Positions 5,826-6,635 of a DNA stretch of 6,635 nt are shown in pieces. A program made the position numbers and the translations under genes. How positions within the stretch are numbered: position 1 is the stretch's first letter; each line of letters opens with the position of its first letter. Source of the DNA: Pseudomonadota bacterium (GTDB taxonomy: Bacteria; Pseudomonadota; Gammaproteobacteria; CAMYNG01); assembly GCA_020347585.1 (NCBI GenBank), contig CP070733.1:452597-459231 (forward strand), in the 5' to 3' direction. The notes beneath the pieces were generated by a model that did not search any database, had not been told where the DNA came from, and was given only the letters and a program-made list of their open reading frames with translations.

Positions 5826-5880
5826 GATGGTTCGCGTCAGACCCTTATGATGAACCATCAGGGTCACAAGTAAATGACCC
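5826..5880 (+). promoter_or_regulatory. amrS leader with competing stems (candidate RNA switch or operator)
   Basis: Three perfect inverted repeats interlock here: GATGGTTC/GAACCATC (5826-5833 with 5852-5859), GACCCT/AGGGTC (5840-5845 with 5860-5865) and GGGTCA/TGACCC (5861-5866 with 5875-5880). The first and third can form together as two tandem hairpins. The second shares bases with the third and crosses the first, so it is an alternative fold, extendable inside by TGATG/CATCA. No known riboswitch class is recognised. As DNA, the dyads could instead be repressor or activator sites. A 15-codon open frame (5874-5921) begins at the edge of the last stem and overlaps the amrS start. Confidence 0.4.
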
Positions 5881-5913
5881 ACATCAACAACCAGCCCCCC
5901 GGTGTCAGCCGCC

Positions 5914-6635
5914 ATGCGTGAATTCATAGACAGTTCGACTATCAAGGTTGGTTATTGGCACATGCTGGACGATGGACGGATACAGTGTGACCTGTGTCCG
6001 CGGTTCTGCAAGCTGCACGACGACCAGCGCGGTCTGTGCTTTGTGCGCGCCCGTCAGGGTGACACCCTGGTGCTTACCACCTATGGTCGCTCAAGCGGGT
6101 ACTGTGTGGATCCCATCGAGAAAAAGCCACTTAATCATTTTCTGCCCGGCACGCCCATTTTGTCGTTTGGCACCGCCGGCTGTAACCTGGCCTGCAAGTT
6201 TTGCCAGAACTGGGACATCAGCAAATCGCGCGAGGTGGATACACTGGCCGACGCCGCGAGTGCGGAAACGATTGCCCACGCCGCCGCTCGACTCGGCTGC
6301 CGCAGCGTTGCCTATACCTACAATGATCCGGTGATATTTCACGAGTACGCCATCGACGTAGCTCTCGCGTGTCACGAACATGGCATCAAATCGGTAGCAG
6401 TTACTGCCGGTTATGTAACAGCCGAGCCGCGTGCGGAATTCTACGAGCATATGGATGCCGCCAATGTGGATCTCAAGGCGTTCACCGAGCGTTTCTACCA
6501 CAAGATCTGTGGTGGTCATCTGCAGCCAGTGCTGGAGACCCTCGAGTATCTGAAGCACGAAACCGATGTCTGGTTCGAACTAACGACGCTACTGATTCCG
6601 GGCGAGAACGATTCAGATGCGGAAATCGAAGAGAT
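5914..6635 (+). CDS. amrS: AmmeMemoRadiSam system radical SAM enzyme, 3'-truncated by window edge
   Basis: Radical SAM enzyme, related to pyruvate formate-lyase activating enzymes, that accompanies AMMECR1 and MEMO proteins; its substrate is not established to my knowledge. The 240 visible residues are an estimated 70 percent of the protein. The radical SAM cluster motif CX3CX2C is C90, C94 and C97 (CNLACKFC), right after FGTAG. An N-terminal Cys group, C25, C28, C32 and C42 (CDLCPRFCKL then GLC), is typical of this family and may bind a second cluster or zinc. Further family blocks are YTYNDPVIFHEYA, TAGYVTAEP, NVDLKAFTERFYHKICGG and WFELTTLLIPGENDS, the last near the window end. ATG 5914 is chosen because an in-frame stop (TGA 5875-5877) limits the start, leaving only GTG 5902 as an alternative. 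Neither start has a clear Shine-Dalgarno sequence. The gene is divergent from amrB-amrA. Confidence 0.95.
   Translation, partial: MREFIDSSTIKVGYWHMLDDGRIQCDLCPRFCKLHDDQRGLCFVRARQGDTLVLTTYGRSSGYCVDPIEKKPLNHFLPGTPILSFGTAGCNLACKFCQNWDISKSREVDTLADAASAETIAHAAARLGCRSVAYTYNDPVIFHEYAIDVALACHEHGIKSVAVTAGYVTAEPRAEFYEHMDAANVDLKAFTERFYHKICGGHLQPVLETLEYLKHETDVWFELTTLLIPGENDSDAEIEE

Noticed and set aside
5826..5865. H-type pseudoknot in the amrS leader
   Set aside because: The two crossing stems have no linker between their 3' arms and short loops, so they cannot form together. They are better read as alternative folds.
1..6635. CRISPR arrays, tRNA or rRNA genes, insertion sequences, phage or defence genes
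   Set aside because: No repeat-spacer pattern, tRNA-like cloverleaf, transposase motif or terminal repeats were seen. The window reads as ordinary chromosomal flagellar and AmmeMemoRadiSam genes.

Overview
The window looks like chromosomal DNA of a GC-rich, polar-flagellated gammaproteobacterium. The clues are an oligoribonuclease (Orn), sigma-54 (-24/-12) promoter matches in front of flagellar genes, a FleN/FlhG flagellar-number ATPase and a FliA sigma-28 factor. The exact lineage cannot be fixed from the sequence alone. A purple-sulfur or related Chromatiales-type bacterium is only a guess.

Left part (1-4153, all + strand): the end of orn (5'-truncated by the window edge), then two flagellar modules. 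Module one is fliM-fliN (start/stop overlap ATGA), which make the C-ring switch/export complex. It is preceded by a near-perfect sigma-54 promoter at 645-660. Module two is fleN(flhG)-fliA (again an ATGA overlap), preceded by about 390 bases without a convincing gene. That stretch holds a second sigma-54 promoter at 2355-2370 and a leader of about 150 nt that can fold. The usual partners fliL and fliO (around fliMN) and flhF (before fleN) are not in their expected places, so the flagellar regulon of this organism has been rearranged. A plausible cascade is: sigma-54 (with a FleQ-type activator) transcribes the switch genes and fleN-fliA, and FliA then transcribes the late genes elsewhere.

Middle (4154-4382): a gene-free convergent junction with several perfect hairpins, the strongest right after fliA.

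Right part (4383-6635): all three components of the AmmeMemoRadiSam system. An AMMECR1-domain protein (amrA) and a MEMO-family protein (amrB) form a two-gene operon on the minus strand. The partner radical SAM enzyme (amrS) is divergent on the plus strand and cut by the window end. To my knowledge its biochemical role is not settled. The 168-bp divergent intergenic region carries two overlapping sigma-70-like promoters facing opposite ways, and a leader in front of amrS with three mutually competing stems. This trio and its control region are the most interesting part of the window.
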